A DNA stretch of 64,000 nucleotides from Bacteroidota bacterium (GTDB lineage Bacteria; Bacteroidota; Bacteroidia; Cytophagales; Cyclobacteriaceae): positions 62,001 to 126,000 of the forward strand of contig JAEZGH010000089.1 of NCBI GenBank assembly GCA_023417065.1. Reading direction: 5' to 3'. The translations under genes were made by a program, and so were the position numbers. Each line of letters begins with the position of its first letter. The first letter of the stretch is position 1. Below, piece by piece: positions 54,359-63,048 of the stretch. The notes below the pieces were generated by a model. The model saw nothing but the letters and a program-made list of their open reading frames with translations, did not search any database and was not told the origin of the DNA.

Positions 54359-55497
54359 ATTCTTCAGGGAAAAATGTTTTGCATGTCGTTGCATGGTATC
54401 CCACAAAACGGAATGCCCTGGATGGTGTCTGGATTTTACGTCACATCGAAAGCCTCACACCATATTGCACTAATTCGGTTCTTCACATTCAAGTAAACCC
54501 TACAGGGAAATTCAAGCTTTACAGGAACAGTGGCCCCAGGCTGAAACAAATTGTCTTGGACATCCCAGTTAGAAACTGGCGCGTCGCAGAGGTGTTGACC
54601 ACGGTTCTGCTGCTGTGTTCGCTTATGCTAACTTCCCGTGGCAGAAAGGCTGATCTCCTTAATGTTCATATAGCCTACCCGTTATTGATTCACTACCGCC
54701 TCTGGAAGCGGTTGGTGACAAAGCCCTTGATTATGACAGAGCACTGGAGTGGATATCATTTCAATTTCGGGATCAAAGACATAAGGGCATTGAACCGGAT
54801 TCGCAGAATTCATTTTCAGCATATTCCTGTGATTGCCGTCTCAGACGCGCTCCTCCTTGATATAAAGAACTTCTCCCACAACAACTCCATCGAGGGCTTT
54901 GTTGTTCCTAATGTAGTGAATGCAGAAGTATTCAAGAGAAACAACGCCGAAGAACGTCATCGCGAAGCTAAACGATTCTTTATGGTGAGCTACTGGAAGT
55001 GGCCGAAAGACCCGTTTACGTTGCTTGAAGCATTCCGAGAGGTGGTAAGAAAAAAACCACATTATACGCTTCGCCTTGGTGGAAACGGTCCCCAAATGGA
55101 AGAGATCCAACGACGAATCATAGATTACTCACTCCAGGATCACGTATCACTGCTCGGCACCCTCAATAGCGACGCTATCGCTGCAGAGCTTAACGACGCA
55201 GATGCATTCCTGCATTCGTCGGCTTACGAAACTTTTTCTGTGGTCACGGCAGAGGCACTTTCCTGCGGAACACCGGTGATCATAAGTGCTAATGGCGGAG
55301 TTCGCGAACTTGTCCATCCTGACAATGGAATCCTGCTGTCAGAGAATTCAGTTAAATCGTGGATCGAAGCTTTCCGTAGATTTGAATCTATGTCTTTCGA
55401 CCGGAATAGAATTTCTATAGAAGCAAAAAAAAAATTCAGTGAAACCAATGTCGGCGAAAAGTACTGGAATGTTTTGAAGCGCTACCTTCCGCAATGA
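54355..55497 (+). CDS. Glycosyltransferase family 4
   Basis: The 380-residue GT-B enzyme shows VLHVVAWYPTKRNALDGVWILRH at the start, an acceptor-side TEHWSGYHFNF, and the GT4 donor site with LRLGGNGPQMEEIQRR and LHSSAYETFSVVTAEALSCGTPVI, including the conserved E-x7-E region. TTG at 54355 is the start: it overlaps the previous stop as TTGA, and there is no in-frame ATG before the fold begins. The following gene starts with an ATGA overlap. Confidence 0.92.
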   Translation: MNSSGKNVLHVVAWYPTKRNALDGVWILRHIESLTPYCTNSVLHIQVNPTGKFKLYRNSGPRLKQIVLDIPVRNWRVAEVLTTVLLLCSLMLTSRGRKADLLNVHIAYPLLIHYRLWKRLVTKPLIMTEHWSGYHFNFGIKDIRALNRIRRIHFQHIPVIAVSDALLLDIKNFSHNNSIEGFVVPNVVNAEVFKRNNAEERHREAKRFFMVSYWKWPKDPFTLLEAFREVVRKKPHYTLRLGGNGPQMEEIQRRIIDYSLQDHVSLLGTLNSDAIAAELNDADAFLHSSAYETFSVVTAEALSCGTPVIISANGGVRELVHPDNGILLSENSVKSWIEAFRRFESMSFDRNRISIEAKKKFSETNVGEKYWNVLKRYLPQ

Positions 55498-56582
55498 GCT
55501 TACGAGGCAAAAATATTCTTCTGATTTCCCCAGAACACTGGGACCATATCTTTGTTTCCAAACATTACTACGCCATTCATCTTGCGCGACGCGGAAACCG
55601 TGTTTACTTTCTCAACCCTCCAGGCTCGTTAGAAAGAGTGACGCGAACGGAGTACGAAAATGTGTTTACTGTCGACTATACCGGATTCGTACGGGGATTG
55701 CGTTTTCTTCCCGGCGTAGTTCAACTAAACTTTTTTCGAAAAACGTTCAAGCATCTCCAGGCACTCTGCGATACTCAATTTGATATCGTCTGGTCGTTTG
55801 ACAATTCCGTCTTTTTCAACCTATCGTTTTTGTCTGATTCCGTGTTGAAAATCGCTCATATCGTGGATATGAATCAGGACTTCAATTTCCGGGAGTTAGC
55901 AGCTTCATCGGATATTTGTCTTGGGGTAAGTGGTCCGATTGTTTCAAAACTTCTGAGGTCAAACTCAAAAAGCTTTTATATTCATCATGGTGTGGCACTA
56001 CGCGAAAGCGGAGAAGATGTCGTTTTTGAAAAAGGAGCTACAACGCTTCACGCAGGATACGTTGGAAATCTTGATCTGAAATACATCGATTGGCTTATGT
56101 TTGAAGAAATCATCTCTTCAAATGAGGATGTGACGTTTTACTTCGTTGGCCCATTCTCTGGAAGCAGTGCTGCAATTTCTTCAATACAAAAATATCCCAA
56201 TGTGAAGATGCCCGGAAAAATGGCGGCATCACATATTCCTGGTTTCCTCCGCCAGATGGATTTACTTCTTTTACTATACCGGGTGGAAGAGTTCCCCGAC
56301 CAACTTACCAACTCACACAAAGTGATGGAATACCTGGAATCCGGCAAAGTGATAGTATCTTCCTGGCTTGATGACTATAAGGAATATCCCCGACTCATTG
56401 ACATGACCAGAAATCGTGAGGATATTCCGATGATATTTCAGCAGGTTAAGACTGCTATTGACGCTTATAATAGCGACGAAATGATGGAGCAGCGAAAAGG
56501 ATTTGCCAGGGAACATTCTTACGACTGTCAAATAGAACGGATTGAAAGATTAATCGAAAATGAACTTTCATGGCGTTGGTGA
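55494..56582 (+). CDS. Glycosyltransferase, GT-B fold
   Basis: The 362-residue protein begins NILLISPEHWDHIFVSKHYYAIHLARRGN, typical of GT-B enzymes that modify surface glycans. It continues with VYFLNPPG, and in the second half VTFYFVGPF and LLLLYRVEEFPDQLTNSHKVMEYLESGKVIV, the donor-binding region. The ATG at 55494 overlaps the previous stop (ATGA), and the end overlaps the next gene by 13 bases. The exact family (1 or 4) and sugar are uncertain. Confidence 0.85.
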   Translation: MSLRGKNILLISPEHWDHIFVSKHYYAIHLARRGNRVYFLNPPGSLERVTRTEYENVFTVDYTGFVRGLRFLPGVVQLNFFRKTFKHLQALCDTQFDIVWSFDNSVFFNLSFLSDSVLKIAHIVDMNQDFNFRELAASSDICLGVSGPIVSKLLRSNSKSFYIHHGVALRESGEDVVFEKGATTLHAGYVGNLDLKYIDWLMFEEIISSNEDVTFYFVGPFSGSSAAISSIQKYPNVKMPGKMAASHIPGFLRQMDLLLLLYRVEEFPDQLTNSHKVMEYLESGKVIVSSWLDDYKEYPRLIDMTRNREDIPMIFQQVKTAIDAYNSDEMMEQRKGFAREHSYDCQIERIERLIENELSWRW

Positions 56583-57382
56583 GTATAATAATGCCCGTAT
56601 ACAACACCGCACCGTTTCTTCGGCAGGCGATCGAATCTGTAGTCGCCCAGACTCATCAGAATTGGGAGTTGCTCGTTGTTGATGATGGAAGCACGGATGG
56701 CTCCGGAGAAATCATACGTGAATTGACTTCAGGTGATAAACGCATTGTAGCTTTTCATCAGAAGAACAGCGGCGTGAGCTCTGCAAGGAACCTGGCCCTG
56801 AACAATATGAAAGGAGATTATTTCTGCTTTTTAGACGCGGATGATTGGTTGCCCCCACATTCTATTGCGTTGCGCCTTGAAAAATTCAGCGAGTCAGTCA
56901 AAATAGGCTTTGTCGATGGCTGTGTGCAGGTTTATGATGAGGCCGGGAAACGTATCGAAAAAACCTGGAAGCCTTCATTTTCGGGTAATCCTAAGAAAGC
57001 CTTACTCCGGTTGTCAGAGGAATGCTTCTTCGGACCGACGTGGATGTTCAGAAATCAAAACCGTATAGTCGGTTTCAGGCAAGATATGACGCACGGTGAG
57101 GATCTGATGTTTAACGTTGATAACTCCACCGGCGAATACGTCTATGCTTTTGTATCTGATCCGTTATATTGCTACCGAAACAGAAGTGGCTCAGCCATGA
57201 AGGATATTGATCGCTTAATTGAGGGCTATAAGATCCTCTACCGGAAGTTCAGGGAACATGACGAGTTTGATTTCTTTACCCGGCAAATCTACCTGTATAA
57301 AACGATAAAGATTTCGGTTCTGCTCTCTCTTCGGTTTGGCAGAATTGGAAAAACCATCCGACAAATTTTCACTCCGGCATGA
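56570..57382 (+). CDS. Glycosyltransferase family 2
   Basis: The 270-residue GT-A enzyme has ALVSIIMPVYNTAPFLRQAIESV, LLVVDDGSTDGSGEIIREL, and the metal motif FLDADDWLPPHSIALRL. A shortened C-terminal part contains GEDLMFNVDNS. It overlaps the preceding gene by 13 bases and the following by 4. It is a second family 2 enzyme in the same cluster, distinct in sequence from the one at 53393, so it probably adds a different residue. Confidence 0.92.
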   Translation: MALVSIIMPVYNTAPFLRQAIESVVAQTHQNWELLVVDDGSTDGSGEIIRELTSGDKRIVAFHQKNSGVSSARNLALNNMKGDYFCFLDADDWLPPHSIALRLEKFSESVKIGFVDGCVQVYDEAGKRIEKTWKPSFSGNPKKALLRLSEECFFGPTWMFRNQNRIVGFRQDMTHGEDLMFNVDNSTGEYVYAFVSDPLYCYRNRSGSAMKDIDRLIEGYKILYRKFREHDEFDFFTRQIYLYKTIKISVLLSLRFGRIGKTIRQIFTPA

Positions 57383-58545
57383 AGATACTGTTTGTCAGCA
57401 ATTGGAGTGCTTCACACGGTATCGCCCAGGCAACGGTAGGGCCACTGCTTGATCTGCTGCAAAAGAATACGATAGTAAAAGAGATTATCTACTGCTCAGT
57501 CGAACCATCAGTAGTTCCGGCATCAAGGAAGGGCAAAGTACATCACATGCCGATACCGCGTGGCAACTCCGGGGGTCTTGTCCTTAATCTGAAGTGTGCT
57601 CTTGCGATTAGGAAACTTATAGCCGTCAATCATGTCGACCTAATATGGTGTAAGGGGTCCACGGCGGGTGCTATCGGCGCAATTGTAAGCCTGATTACCC
57701 GAATTCCGTTTTTAGTCGATTCGTTTGAACCTCACGCCGAGTATATGACGGAAGCGGGACTGTGGAAAAAATTTGGACTTAAGTACAGGGTTCAGGTTAC
57801 GCTGGAGCGTGTGATCAGGCGCAATGCAATTGGTCTGCTGCCCGTGAGCCACGCATATGAAAGGGAATTGCAAAAGGGGGGCGTATCGCCAGAACGAATT
57901 TTCGTGGTGCCTTGCATCGTAGACAAAAACCTCTTTCGGTTTGATGAAAACGAGCGAGAGTCCATGAGGCTGATGTTAGGCGTTCCTGATGACGGGGTCG
58001 TGGGTGTTTACGTTGGCAAATACGGAGGACTGTATTATGAAGAAGAAGCATTTGCCCTCTACAAAGCAGCGTTTGAATATTGGAAAGAGAAGTTTTTCCT
58101 CCTTATCATAACCGAAAATGACAATGAAGAAATTCAGCGCTGGGTCGGTCGTTATGAAATGCGAACGGATCGAATTCTGGTTACAACCGCGGCTCACTCG
58201 GCTATTCCTGCATATTTGAATGCTGCTGATTTTGCGTTCTCAACCATTAAGTCCAATCCGGCTATGGCCTATTGTTCGCCGATCAAACATGGTGAATACT
58301 GGGCTTGTGGGCTTCCGATTCTGTCAACCCTGCAATACGGCGACGACGCCGAGATTATCGCTAACCGCGATGGAGGCGTGCTAGTGAATATTCCGAGTTC
58401 AGACAACAAGGCGGCTTTTTCCAAAATAGCAAAAATGCTCGAAACAAAGCCACGGGAGCACTTCAGCCTTCTTGCTGAACAGTTTCGGAACGTCGGGGTC
58501 CTGGAGTCGGCCGTTAAGTTTGTGCTGTCTTTGCCCGAGCTTTAG
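57379..58545 (+). CDS. Glycosyltransferase, GT-B fold (family 4-like)
   Basis: The 388-residue protein begins KILFVSNWSASHGIAQATVGPLLDLL. Middle landmarks are VDLIWCKGSTAGAIGAIVSL, FLVDSFEPHAEYM and GLLPVSHAYERELQKGGVSPERIFVVPCIVD, an acceptor-domain to linker pattern of GT4 enzymes. The C-terminal half has GVVGVYVGKYGG and AYCSPIKHGEYWACGLPIL. It starts with an ATGA overlap and is the last gene of the polysaccharide operon. No clear hairpin terminator follows, only a T-run at 58554-58561. Confidence 0.88.
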   Translation: MKILFVSNWSASHGIAQATVGPLLDLLQKNTIVKEIIYCSVEPSVVPASRKGKVHHMPIPRGNSGGLVLNLKCALAIRKLIAVNHVDLIWCKGSTAGAIGAIVSLITRIPFLVDSFEPHAEYMTEAGLWKKFGLKYRVQVTLERVIRRNAIGLLPVSHAYERELQKGGVSPERIFVVPCIVDKNLFRFDENERESMRLMLGVPDDGVVGVYVGKYGGLYYEEEAFALYKAAFEYWKEKFFLLIITENDNEEIQRWVGRYEMRTDRILVTTAAHSAIPAYLNAADFAFSTIKSNPAMAYCSPIKHGEYWACGLPILSTLQYGDDAEIIANRDGGVLVNIPSSDNKAAFSKIAKMLETKPREHFSLLAEQFRNVGVLESAVKFVLSLPEL

Positions 58546-58612
58546 AATTAGTCTTTTTTTTACCGTTCAACGAAATTCTGACACACTTCGAATCCGAATG
58601 GATTTCTTTCTC

Positions 58613-58620
58613 TATTTTTG
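58613..58620 (+). promoter_or_regulatory. Predicted promoter of the Lrp-type regulator, -7 box
   Basis: TATTTTTG is an exact TAnnTTTG match, 34 bases before the ATG at 58654. Confidence 0.45.
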
Positions 58621-58653
58621 CCCAAATAAAATTTGGCTCAGCCCGCCCATATC

Positions 58654-59142
58654 ATGAAAGGAAACATCAAAATCGACGCGACCGATCGAAAAATCCTCGA
58701 AATACTCCAAAAGAACTCGAATATCACTAACGCTCAGCTCGCCAAGGAGATCGGCCTCTCGCCCGCACCTACACTGGAACGTGTAAACAAACTCGAAAGC
58801 TCAGGCGTGATCAAAAGCTATCACGCTGTAATCGACCCGGCCGCCGTCGGTCTCGGAGTAAGCACTTTCGTTATGGCCACACTCAAAGGTCACAACAAAG
58901 AAAACATCAACAAGTTTATCTCCGCCATCAAAAGCGTTGATGAAATCATCGAGTGCCATCATATCACCGGCTCCGGCGACTTCATCCTTAAAATCGTTTG
59001 CGCGGATATCGCCTCCTACCAACAGCTGATGCTCGACAAAGTTTCCAATATCGAAGTCGTCGACAGCCTTCAGTCAATGGTGATTCTTTCAACCTTCAAA
59101 GACAGCAAGGCTCTGCCAATTTCCACGAACAACGCCAGCTGA
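58654..59142 (+). CDS. Lrp/AsnC family transcriptional regulator
   Basis: The 162-residue protein has an N-terminal winged-helix domain (IDATDRKILEILQKNSNITNAQLAKEIGLSPAP, helix-turn-helix around residues 24-45) and a C-terminal RAM ligand domain (ECHHITGSGDFILKIVCADI). These regulators form octamers and usually respond to amino acids. ATG at 58654 fits the family N-terminus and the promoter position; a TTG at 58633 is in frame but less likely. It ends 2 bases before the phosphoribosyltransferase gene. The effector and targets are unknown. Confidence 0.93.
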   Translation: MKGNIKIDATDRKILEILQKNSNITNAQLAKEIGLSPAPTLERVNKLESSGVIKSYHAVIDPAAVGLGVSTFVMATLKGHNKENINKFISAIKSVDEIIECHHITGSGDFILKIVCADIASYQQLMLDKVSNIEVVDSLQSMVILSTFKDSKALPISTNNAS

Positions 59143-59144
59143 AA

Positions 59145-59651
59145 ATGACAGCCGAAAGCAGCCTGATACTCACGGCCAGTCAGGTGAAACAAAAAATCCG
59201 CCGGATGGCCTACGAGATTTTTGAGAATAACTTTGATAGCAAGTCGCTCATCATTGCAGGTATCGACGGCCATGGTTACACCGTTGCCGAAGCCCTGGCA
59301 AATGAACTCACTGCCATTTCGCCTCTCGCCGTAAAGGTGGTAAAAGTAACTATCGATAAAACCGCGCCACAACAAAGCGATATCCAGCTGGACTGTGACC
59401 TCAAGGAGATCCGAAAAAAATGTATCGTCCTTGTTGACGATGTTTTGAACACCGGCAGAACCTTCGCGTATGGGATGAAACCGTTTCTCTCTACGGAAGT
59501 ACGGAAAATCGAAATCGCCGTCCTCGTGAACCGAAGCCATACAAACTTTCCGATTTATCCGACGTATACCGGATATCAATTAGCGACCACACTGAAAGAC
59601 CACGTTGAAGTGAGACTTGAGGGAGGAGAAACTGCGGTATATCTGCATTAA
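59145..59651 (+). CDS. PRPP-dependent phosphoribosyltransferase domain protein
   Basis: The 168-residue type I phosphoribosyltransferase has the PRPP-binding loop IVLVDDVLNTGRTFAYGM (two aspartates and TGRT) near residues 98-115 and a hood region GIDGHGYTVAEALANEL. It resembles PyrR, the bifunctional pyrimidine regulator/uracil phosphoribosyltransferase, but no pyrimidine genes are adjacent, so the substrate is open. ATG at 59145 is preferred; the longer frame begins inside the Lrp gene. panB follows after 29 bases. Confidence 0.82.
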   Translation: MTAESSLILTASQVKQKIRRMAYEIFENNFDSKSLIIAGIDGHGYTVAEALANELTAISPLAVKVVKVTIDKTAPQQSDIQLDCDLKEIRKKCIVLVDDVLNTGRTFAYGMKPFLSTEVRKIEIAVLVNRSHTNFPIYPTYTGYQLATTLKDHVEVRLEGGETAVYLH

Positions 59652-59680
59652 TTTGATAGGCGCCAAACGACACAAAGATC

Positions 59681-60499
59681 ATGTCTGTACACAAACAGGA
59701 AATTAAGCGTATTACAACGCACCAGCTACAGGAAATGAAAAGCCGGGGTGAGAAGATTGCCATGCTTACTGCATATGATTTCAGTATGGCGAAACTCATC
59801 GATGCTGCCGGGATAGACATTATTCTTGTCGGCGACTCAGCATCCAACGTGATGGCTGGTCACGAAACAACGCTGCCTATTACGCTTGATCAAATGATCT
59901 ACCACGCCGCCTCCGTCGTGAGGGCAGTGAAGCGCGCACTGGTAGTGGTGGACCTGCCTTTCGGAACGTATCAGGGAAGCTCCGTCGAGGCGCTCAGGTC
60001 GGCAATTCGTATCATGAAAGAGGCGGGTGCACACGCCGTTAAGGTCGAGGGCGGAAGTGAAGTCCGCGATTCTATTGTGCGTATCCTCAGTGCAGGAATT
60101 CCGGTCATGGGACACCTCGGACTAACGCCGCAATCCATTTATAAATTTGGAACATACACCGTGAGAGCCCGCGAAGAAGCGGAAGCAAAAAAACTAAAGG
60201 AGGATGCTATCCTCCTTCAGGAATGTGGCTGCTTTGGACTGGTACTCGAAAAAATCCCTGCTGTGCTCGCCGGCGATGTTACCAATAGCCTTAGTATTCC
60301 AACGATAGGGATTGGTGCCGGCGCCGACGTTGACGGACAGGTCCTCGTCATGCAGGATATGCTCGGCATCAACAAAGAATTCAAGCCGCGTTTCCTGCGC
60401 CGCTATGCCGACCTGGATACCATCGTCAAAGACGCCGTAGGGCGTTACGTCAGCGACGTGAAATCGAAAGATTTTCCAAACGACAAGGAGCAATACTGA
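59681..60499 (+). CDS. panB: 3-methyl-2-oxobutanoate hydroxymethyltransferase
   Basis: PanB makes ketopantoate, the first committed step of pantothenate and coenzyme A synthesis, using methylene-tetrahydrofolate. The 272-residue TIM-barrel protein shows KIAMLTAYDFSMAKLIDAAG, the metal ligands in ILVGDSASNVMAGHETT and VVVDLPFGTYQ, HAVKVEGG, MGHLGLTPQS and IGIGAGADVDGQVLVMQDMLGI. All family blocks are present. The other pantothenate genes are not adjacent. Confidence 0.96.
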   Translation: MSVHKQEIKRITTHQLQEMKSRGEKIAMLTAYDFSMAKLIDAAGIDIILVGDSASNVMAGHETTLPITLDQMIYHAASVVRAVKRALVVVDLPFGTYQGSSVEALRSAIRIMKEAGAHAVKVEGGSEVRDSIVRILSAGIPVMGHLGLTPQSIYKFGTYTVRAREEAEAKKLKEDAILLQECGCFGLVLEKIPAVLAGDVTNSLSIPTIGIGAGADVDGQVLVMQDMLGINKEFKPRFLRRYADLDTIVKDAVGRYVSDVKSKDFPNDKEQY

Positions 60500-60670
60500 G
60501 CCTCTTCCACTGGTTTAAAGCCGGCTGCACGAACGGTTTCTCGATCGTGAACCTTAGTCAGTAGTTGGAAATGGCCTTGTAAAATGTCCCTGGAGCGCGT
60601 ATTTTCGTTATTCTCTCTATCCCTAAGCTACCTTTCAGGTCGATGCCCCGTCCGTTCGCGCCGGTTATCG

Positions 60671-60684
60671 CCAGCTTAAGCTGG
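60671..60684. repeat. Perfect 14-bp palindrome
   Basis: CCAGCTTAAGCTGG is a perfect inverted repeat, 32 bases before the tandem repeat array. It could be a dimeric protein binding site or part of a mobile remnant. Confidence 0.55.
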
Positions 60685-60716
60685 ATGGCTACACAACTGC
60701 CCAGGAGGTGCACCCC

Positions 60717-60771
60717 AAAGCATACATAAAGCAAAGATAAAGCATAGTTATAGCATAAATGAAGCATAAAT
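60717..60771. repeat. Five tandem 11-bp direct repeats
   Basis: Units are AAAGCATACAT, AAAGCAAAGAT, AAAGCATAGTT, ATAGCATAAAT and GAAGCATAAAT, with no spacers. The core AGCA is constant and T ends every unit. The period is close to one DNA helical turn and is not a multiple of three, arguing against coding. ACCCC before (60712-60716) and GGGGT after (60773-60777) form an inverted pair. Function unknown. Confidence 0.8.
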
Positions 60772-60929
60772 GGGGGTAAAGATTGCTATATGTTTGCTTC
60801 AGGGCTTCATCACGGTTCCTTCACCTTTCCTTCGCAGTCCAGCTTCCTTAAAGGAATGGGAGAGGTCCTTCCCAGCTTCGTGGGAATTTGTAAAATACCT
60901 GGAAAGAATGTTCGGCTATCGCCTAAAAA

Positions 60930-62267
60930 CTACAGGAGCTGATTCGCCAGGTTGGCCAGTTCCGACCGCTCACCCTTCTCAAGTGTGATGTGCGCGTACA
61001 GGTGATGGTCCTTCAGTCGATCGATAAGCGTCGACAGTCCGTTACTTTGTGAATCGAGGTAAGGCGTATCAATCTGGTAAATATCGCCCGTAAAGATAAT
61101 CTTGGTATTTTCCCCCGCCCTGGTAATAATGGTTTTTACTTCGTGAGGCGTGAGGTTCTGAGCTTCATCCACAATGAAACAGATATTCGACAAGCTGCGC
61201 CCCCGGATATAAGCCAGAGGCGTGATCACGAGTTTTTCCTGGGCAACCATCTCGGTGATCTTCGAATATTCCTTGTCAGTTTCACTGTACTGACTCTGGA
61301 TGAATTTCAGGTTATCCCACAGCGGTTCCATATACGGGTTCACTTTGGATTTGATGTCGCCGGGGAGGTAACCAATATCTTTGTTGCTTAGCGGAACAAT
61401 AGGCCGCGCAAGATAGATCTGTCGGTATTCGCGTTTCTGTTCGAGCGCTGCGGCAAGAGCCAGAAGTGTTTTTCCGGTACCCGCTACGCCCTGGATTGAC
61501 ACCAGCTTGATCTCCGGTTTTAACGCAGCATGTATGGCGAAGGCCTGTTCTGCATTCCGTGGTTTGATACCATAGACAGAGCGCTTCTCTACGTGCTCGA
61601 TCATTTCATTGAGCGGATTGTAGTACGCAAGCGCTGACTTCTTTCCACTCCTCAGGATATAGTAGTGATTTTTTTCGGGAGCTATTTTTCCCAGGATGTC
61701 CTGAGGCGGACAATATCCTTTCTCATACAACAGGTTTATTGTGTTTGCATCAACATCCTCGACGATAGTCTTACCGGAATACAGTGAAGATATATTCTCA
61801 ACTTTACCGGTAGTGTAATCTTCGGATTGCAGCCCGAGGGCTTTGGCTTTCAGACGAAGGTTTACGTCTTTGGATACCAGGATAACCTTAACTCCTTTGC
61901 TTTCTGCCTGAAGTTGCAGCGCAGCATTAAGTATGCGATGGTCGGGTTTGCTTTCGTTGAATATCTTGTTGGCATCGACGGCACTCTTGGTGTCCATTAA
62001 TACCTTGAATGAGCCCTTACCCTTACCGTTGATAGGGTTCCACTGATGGAGCATCTGGCCATTCGCAAGCTTGTCGATAAGGCGGATGAACTCACGCGCC
62101 TCAAAATTCTTAGTGTCGTTACCTTTCTTGAAATTATCGAGTTCCTCAAGAACGGTTATCGGTATGCCTACATCGTGCTCGGCAAAATTGAGGATGGAGT
62201 TGTGTTCATAAATGATAACGGAGGTATCGAGTACAAAGATTTTCTTTTCCTTCTTGGATTTCGCCAT
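60930..62267 (-). CDS. PhoH family ATPase with N-terminal PIN domain
   Basis: From the ATG at 62267 the protein has 445 residues. The N-terminal PIN nuclease-like domain (about residues 1-140) shows KIFVLDTSVIIYEHN with the first acidic residue, and VKVILVSKDVNLRLKAKALG. The C-terminal PhoH domain has Walker A GVAGTGKTLLALAAAL, ARPIVPLSNKDIGYLPGD and the Walker B-like FIVDEAQNLTPHEVKTIITRAG. This PIN-PhoH fusion (YlaK type) is a predicted RNA helicase/nuclease. A longer frame to 62303 is not needed. Position next to the AlbA_2 protein suggests a shared transcript, since the gap is 80 bases. Confidence 0.93.
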   Translation of the reverse strand: MAKSKKEKKIFVLDTSVIIYEHNSILNFAEHDVGIPITVLEELDNFKKGNDTKNFEAREFIRLIDKLANGQMLHQWNPINGKGKGSFKVLMDTKSAVDANKIFNESKPDHRILNAALQLQAESKGVKVILVSKDVNLRLKAKALGLQSEDYTTGKVENISSLYSGKTIVEDVDANTINLLYEKGYCPPQDILGKIAPEKNHYYILRSGKKSALAYYNPLNEMIEHVEKRSVYGIKPRNAEQAFAIHAALKPEIKLVSIQGVAGTGKTLLALAAALEQKREYRQIYLARPIVPLSNKDIGYLPGDIKSKVNPYMEPLWDNLKFIQSQYSETDKEYSKITEMVAQEKLVITPLAYIRGRSLSNICFIVDEAQNLTPHEVKTIITRAGENTKIIFTGDIYQIDTPYLDSQSNGLSTLIDRLKDHHLYAHITLEKGERSELANLANQLL

Positions 62268-62347
62268 GCTGCACAAAGAACTTGGTTTACGAAATGTAAA
62301 CAATCCCTCCGAAAGGAATATGCGGCAGGACCGGATTTTTTTAAATT

Positions 62348-63022
62348 TTATTTGGCGAATGCCAGTGAATACAAGTCGCCTTTTTCGTGAGGCGTAACGC
62401 GGAGGACGTCGGCGAGTACAAGCAGTACTAATTTTTTCGATGCGATAAAACGCTTAAGACCACAAAGTTCTGTGAACCCTTTTAATGTGATGGTCTTATG
62501 TTGGTCGAGGTATTGCATCAGCATTCTTTCGGGATCGCCATAATGAAAATGAATATCTTTTTTCCGCTGAGCCCTCCTGGCAATCTCGCGCACTTCCCTG
62601 CTTGCCTTGATACTTCTGTCTTCGACACGGACAAACGCTTCTTTCGTTTCGGGTGATGAAACGAGGTAATGCGGCTTTCGCGTACTTTCCGAAATTTCGT
62701 ATTGGATAACAGAACGGCTTTGCCCTATGGGAATAAACGTTTCACGAACCGGTAGGGGAGGATGACACTTTCTCAGCGCCTTTTGAATTTCATGCGAATC
62801 GTCTTCAGGATGTTTGAGGCCTGGGATTGTACCTTCGTCGCCGACGCCAACCAGAAGAATGCCGCCCCGCGTATTTGCAAAGGCTATCATTTCCCGCACG
62901 ATCTTCTCCGGAAAAGCTGCCTTGCGTTTGAATTCGACAAAAGCACCTTCACCCTGGTCAACTATCCTGCGCAGTTGACGCAGCTGTAGCGGGTCAAATC
63001 GAAAGGCTTCCTGAGGCTTCAT
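62348..63022 (-). CDS. AlbA_2 (Schlafen-like) putative DNA-binding domain protein
   Basis: The 224-residue protein has the AlbA_2 domain pattern in its first 110 residues: GEGAFVEFKRKA with the EFK motif, then REMIAFANTRGGILLVGVGDEG and a PGL turn. The rest is basic and helical, with a predicted winged-helix-like end (KTITLKGFTELCGLKRFIASKKLVLLVLADVLRV). Full-length members often carry a regulator-type C-terminus; this one is short. The target is unknown. It lies 26 bases after the magnesium-chelatase-like gene. Confidence 0.85.
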   Translation of the reverse strand: MKPQEAFRFDPLQLRQLRRIVDQGEGAFVEFKRKAAFPEKIVREMIAFANTRGGILLVGVGDEGTIPGLKHPEDDSHEIQKALRKCHPPLPVRETFIPIGQSRSVIQYEISESTRKPHYLVSSPETKEAFVRVEDRSIKASREVREIARRAQRKKDIHFHYGDPERMLMQYLDQHKTITLKGFTELCGLKRFIASKKLVLLVLADVLRVTPHEKGDLYSLAFAK

Positions 63023-63048
63023 CCTGTTATGAGAGGTTGGTGATCGAC

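Larger units (their letters stand above)
60500..60929. other. 430-bp gene-poor stretch between panB and phoH
   Basis: No gene is supported here. Two short frames (60558-60767 minus and 60770-60988 plus) lack family motifs and start signals. The stretch contains a perfect palindrome CCAGCTTAAGCTGG (60671-60684) and five 11-bp tandem repeats (60717-60771) flanked by ACCCC and GGGGT. It could be a regulatory region or a small dispersed element. Confidence 0.6.

Noticed and set aside
60577..60903. Imperfect direct repeat TTGTAAAATnnCCCTGGA at 60577 and 60888
   Set aside because: The copies differ by gaps and the shared part is short and A/T-rich, so target-site or element-end status is not supported.
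60558..60988. Two short frames between panB and phoH
   Set aside because: No motifs, no promoter-linked start, and one is interrupted by or adjoins the 11-bp repeat array whose period does not fit coding. A remnant gene cannot be excluded.
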